DNA of 6,039 bases from Deltaproteobacteria bacterium (lineage in GTDB: Bacteria > Desulfobacterota > G020345765). The notes beneath the pieces are model-generated. The model worked only from the letters and a program-made list of their open reading frames with translations, was not told the origin of the DNA and searched no databases. Position 1 is the stretch's first letter; the number at the start of each line of letters is the position of its first letter. A program made the position numbers and the translations under genes. Location: positions 1-6,039 of the forward strand of contig JAUWWP010000186.1 of assembly GCA_030616835.1 (NCBI GenBank), read 5' to 3'. This document shows positions 3,983 through 6,039 of the stretch, in pieces.

Positions 3983-6039
3983 ATGGGTTCAAGTTTCACG
4001 TCGAAGTCCTTTATTTCCCTCTTCTTTCTGGCTTTTCTTCTATGTCTGGGTTCAGGAAAGCCAGCCCAGGCCCTGGAGGAAGGGGACTGTTTTAACACCT
4101 CCACGGTGGTAATAACGGGGAGTATTACGGATGCCAGCGGTATTTCCGAGATAATCGTAACCGTAGATGGCTCTACTCCGTTTGCTTTCGATTATGATAA
4201 CGGGAACTGGACTGCGACTTTTACCGATTTGGGCAATGGACCCCACACCCTGGTGGTTGTGGGAACCGATGCCTGCGGAAGCGGGAACACTGCTACTACC
4301 GATCCGCTCAGTTTTAAGGTAGATACGGAGGCGGTGATGAGCATCACCGAGCCGGTGGATGGAGTAACTATAGCCGCTGGCGATGTAACGGTTACCGGAA
4401 CCGCGGATGACGATGTCACCACAGTAACAGTTACTTCTGACCAGGGGCACAGCAAGTCATCTGGGGTGGATTCCGGGGGCAACTGGTCAGTGGTTCTATC
4501 AGGGGTTACTCTTCCTTTCATAGCCATTAACGCTGCAGGGACGGATAATTGCGGCAATATTGGAAGCGATCTGGTAACGGTGCCTGTATGTGAGCCAACT
4601 ATCTGGTATGTGGACACCACCGCTACGGGTGACAATACGGGCAGATCGTGGGAGGACGCCTTTATCGTTGTTCAGGACGCGGCGGACGCGGCCTCAAGCG
4701 GTGACTGGATCTGGGTGGCGGAGGGAATATGTACGTCCGATAGTACAGCACCAGTGCTCACCATGAAGGGTGGCGTTGAGATCTACGGCGGCTTTGTGGG
4801 AATAGAGAGTGATATCTCCGAGCGCGGCAACCCGGCCGATCACCCAACCACACTTGACGGTGAGTACACAAGCTACCACGTAGTCGTCGGTGCCTCGAAT
4901 GCCCGCCTTGATGGCTTCATCATAACGCGCGGCAACGCTGATGGAGGTGGTGCGGCCGACTACGGTGGCGGGATGTACAACGATTCCGTATCCAGCCTTA
5001 TGGTTGCCAACTGCACCTTCAGTGGCAACTTGGCCGATACCGTCGGCGGCGGGATGGCTAACCGCAATTACTCCTCGCCCACGATATCCAACTGCACTTT
5101 CAGCGACAACTCGACCAACAACCGCGGCGGCGGGATGTACAACTCCAACTCCGCACCCACAATAACCAACTGCATCTTCAGCGGCAACTCGGCCAACAAC
5201 CACGGTGGTGGGATTGCCAATGTCCGCTCCTCGCCCACGATATCCAATTGCATCTTCAGCGGCAACTCGGCCAACTTGGACGGCGGTGGGATACAAAACG
5301 AGCTCAACTCCTCGCCCACGATAAACAACTGCACCTTCAGCGGCAACCAGGCCTCCTCCGGCGGCGGGATACTCAATGATCTCTACTCCTCACCCACGAT
5401 AACCAACTGCATCCTGGGGGGTGATACGGCTCCCACCGGGCCTGAGATTGCCGTGTATTCCAGCTCATTTCCATCAACTCTGACCATCAGCTACAGCGAT
5501 GTTCAGGGAGGGCCAACAACTGGTGTATATGTTGACCCCAGCTGTACTTTGAACTGGGGCGCAGGTATGATCGATGCCGACCCGCTGTTTGTGACCGGCC
5601 CTAACGGCGATTACTACCTGAGTCAGACTGCGGCCGGGCAGGGTGTTGACAGCCCTTGCGTCGATACCGGCAGCGATACGGCAGAAAATATCGGCCTGGA
5701 CGACAGAACTACCCGCACCGATGGTATAACCGACAGCGGTATTGTGGATATGGGATACCACTACAAGCCGTTGCCCCCGGATGCTCTGGCGGCATCACCC
5801 CCGGGAGGAGTATACTGTCCTCCGGGTGTATCGGTGACTTTGAGCTGTGATGATCCGGAGGCAACGATCTACTATACCCTTGATGGAAGTGCACCTACTA
5901 CCGGGAGCCCGGTTTATGTAGGGCCGATTGACATCAGTGGGGATACTACTCTGAAGTTTATGGCAGTAGCTCTCAGCGGGTATCAGTCAGAAACGGTTAC
6001 GGAGGTTTACACGATTGATACTACGCCTCCGGATGATCC
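3983..6039 (+). CDS. Large secreted surface protein with Pmp-type beta-helix repeats (N-terminal 685 residues, runs off right edge)
   Basis: This gene encodes an exported, probably surface-bound or released, adhesin-like protein. Residues 1-30 are a Sec signal peptide (K8, hydrophobic 10-22, cleavage likely after PAQA). Two Ig-like beta modules follow, about 40-114 and 118-200. The beta-helix region begins with WYVDTTATGDNTG...SWEDAF (208-227) and EIYGGFVG (266-273), wording common in right-handed parallel beta-helix proteins. Six repeats (328-480) combine GGG[MI] with NC[TI]FSGN-like sequences, matching the GGA[IL]/FxxN motifs of chlamydial Pmp proteins. Residues 604-679 resemble the chitobiase/hexosaminidase C-terminal domain (TIYYTLDGSAPTTGSPVY). 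No catalytic site is visible. ATG 3983 is chosen because GGA (3971-3973) lies nine bases upstream and the signal peptide begins directly after it. The anchoring domain should lie past the right edge. Export and beta-helix calls are firm; the adhesion role is inferred. Confidence 0.88.
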   Translation, partial: MGSSFTSKSFISLFFLAFLLCLGSGKPAQALEEGDCFNTSTVVITGSITDASGISEIIVTVDGSTPFAFDYDNGNWTATFTDLGNGPHTLVVVGTDACGSGNTATTDPLSFKVDTEAVMSITEPVDGVTIAAGDVTVTGTADDDVTTVTVTSDQGHSKSSGVDSGGNWSVVLSGVTLPFIAINAAGTDNCGNIGSDLVTVPVCEPTIWYVDTTATGDNTGRSWEDAFIVVQDAADAASSGDWIWVAEGICTSDSTAPVLTMKGGVEIYGGFVGIESDISERGNPADHPTTLDGEYTSYHVVVGASNARLDGFIITRGNADGGGAADYGGGMYNDSVSSLMVANCTFSGNLADTVGGGMANRNYSSPTISNCTFSDNSTNNRGGGMYNSNSAPTITNCIFSGNSANNHGGGIANVRSSPTISNCIFSGNSANLDGGGIQNELNSSPTINNCTFSGNQASSGGGILNDLYSSPTITNCILGGDTAPTGPEIAVYSSSFPSTLTISYSDVQGGPTTGVYVDPSCTLNWGAGMIDADPLFVTGPNGDYYLSQTAAGQGVDSPCVDTGSDTAENIGLDDRTTRTDGITDSGIVDMGYHYKPLPPDALAASPPGGVYCPPGVSVTLSCDDPEATIYYTLDGSAPTTGSPVYVGPIDISGDTTLKFMAVALSGYQSETVTEVYTIDTTPPDD
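4964..5422 (+). repeat. Six in-frame tandem repeats of about 78 bp coding Pmp-type motifs
   Basis: Units begin at the GGCGG(C/T)GGGAT core and carry AACTGCA(C/T)CTTCAG and GGCAACT(C/T)GGCC near their ends. They code GGG[MI]...SSPTI.NC[TI]FSGN. Cysteines recur at residues 344, 371, 397, 423, 450 and 476, a spacing of 26 or 27 residues, which fits one or two turns of a beta-helix with stacked Asn-Cys positions. High DNA identity between units allows length change by slippage or recombination. Confidence 0.85.

Noticed and set aside
3983..4048. Lipoprotein signal (cysteine at residue 21)
   Set aside because: The residues before Cys21 are FLL, not a lipobox ending in Gly, Ala or Ser; the PAQA site at residue 30 suits signal peptidase I better.
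4964..5422. Regularly spaced repeats resembling a CRISPR array
   Set aside because: The units are contiguous in-frame coding repeats of 78-81 bp with diverged ends, not short identical repeats with unique spacers.
4052..5894. Several long minus-strand open frames of 60-200 residues
   Set aside because: They are shadows of the repetitive, G+C-richer surface-protein gene; their apparent repeats mirror the Pmp repeats, and none has a ribosome site or plausible fold.

Overview
The window looks like bacterial chromosome from a Gram-negative, probably anaerobic, metabolically versatile lineage. A Desulfobacterota/deltaproteobacterial type genome is my best guess, inferred from three things: an iron-dependent alcohol dehydrogenase, a stand-alone receiver protein with an RpfG/PilZ-like 'KPW' signature, and many dispersed palindromes of the TCCTGAGC...TCGAAGG and GTAGGGG...CCCCTAC kind. 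The taxonomy is not proven by the sequence. Genes are sparse and repeat-rich spacers take up nearly half the window.

Layout. (1) 1-384, minus: the N-terminal part of an iron-containing alcohol dehydrogenase that leaves the window on the left, with its leader and a candidate promoter to 530. (2) 569-1031: a REP-like repeat copy followed by a ~370-bp cassette between two perfect 17-bp direct repeats. The cassette is rich in hairpins with GNRA loops on the plus strand and looks like a folded non-coding RNA; an IscB-type omega RNA (HEARO) or a group II intron remnant are the candidates. (3) 1046-1988, minus: three tightly overlapping reading frames. They are a 57-residue single-pass membrane protein, a doubtful 62-residue frame containing a nested palindrome, and a 195-residue exported or anchored protein of unknown function starting at TTG. 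(4) 2220-2720, minus: a receiver-domain response regulator. (5) 2721-3876: about 1.2 kb without genes but with at least six palindromic or REP-like units, including two 27-bp elements that differ only by paired, palindrome-preserving changes. (6) 3877-6039, plus: a promoter and palindrome, then a large secreted surface protein that leaves the window on the right. It has a signal peptide, two Ig-like modules, a right-handed beta-helix with six Pmp-type repeats, and a chitobiase-C-terminal-like domain.

Nothing in the window ties the genes into one pathway. The response regulator and the small minus-strand genes point the same way but are 231 bp apart. The most interesting item is the structured-RNA cassette at 626-1031. 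Next are the translationally overlapping small membrane/exported gene group and the paired palindromes at 3226-3304. No complete defence system, CRISPR array, tRNA, rRNA or transposase gene is visible.
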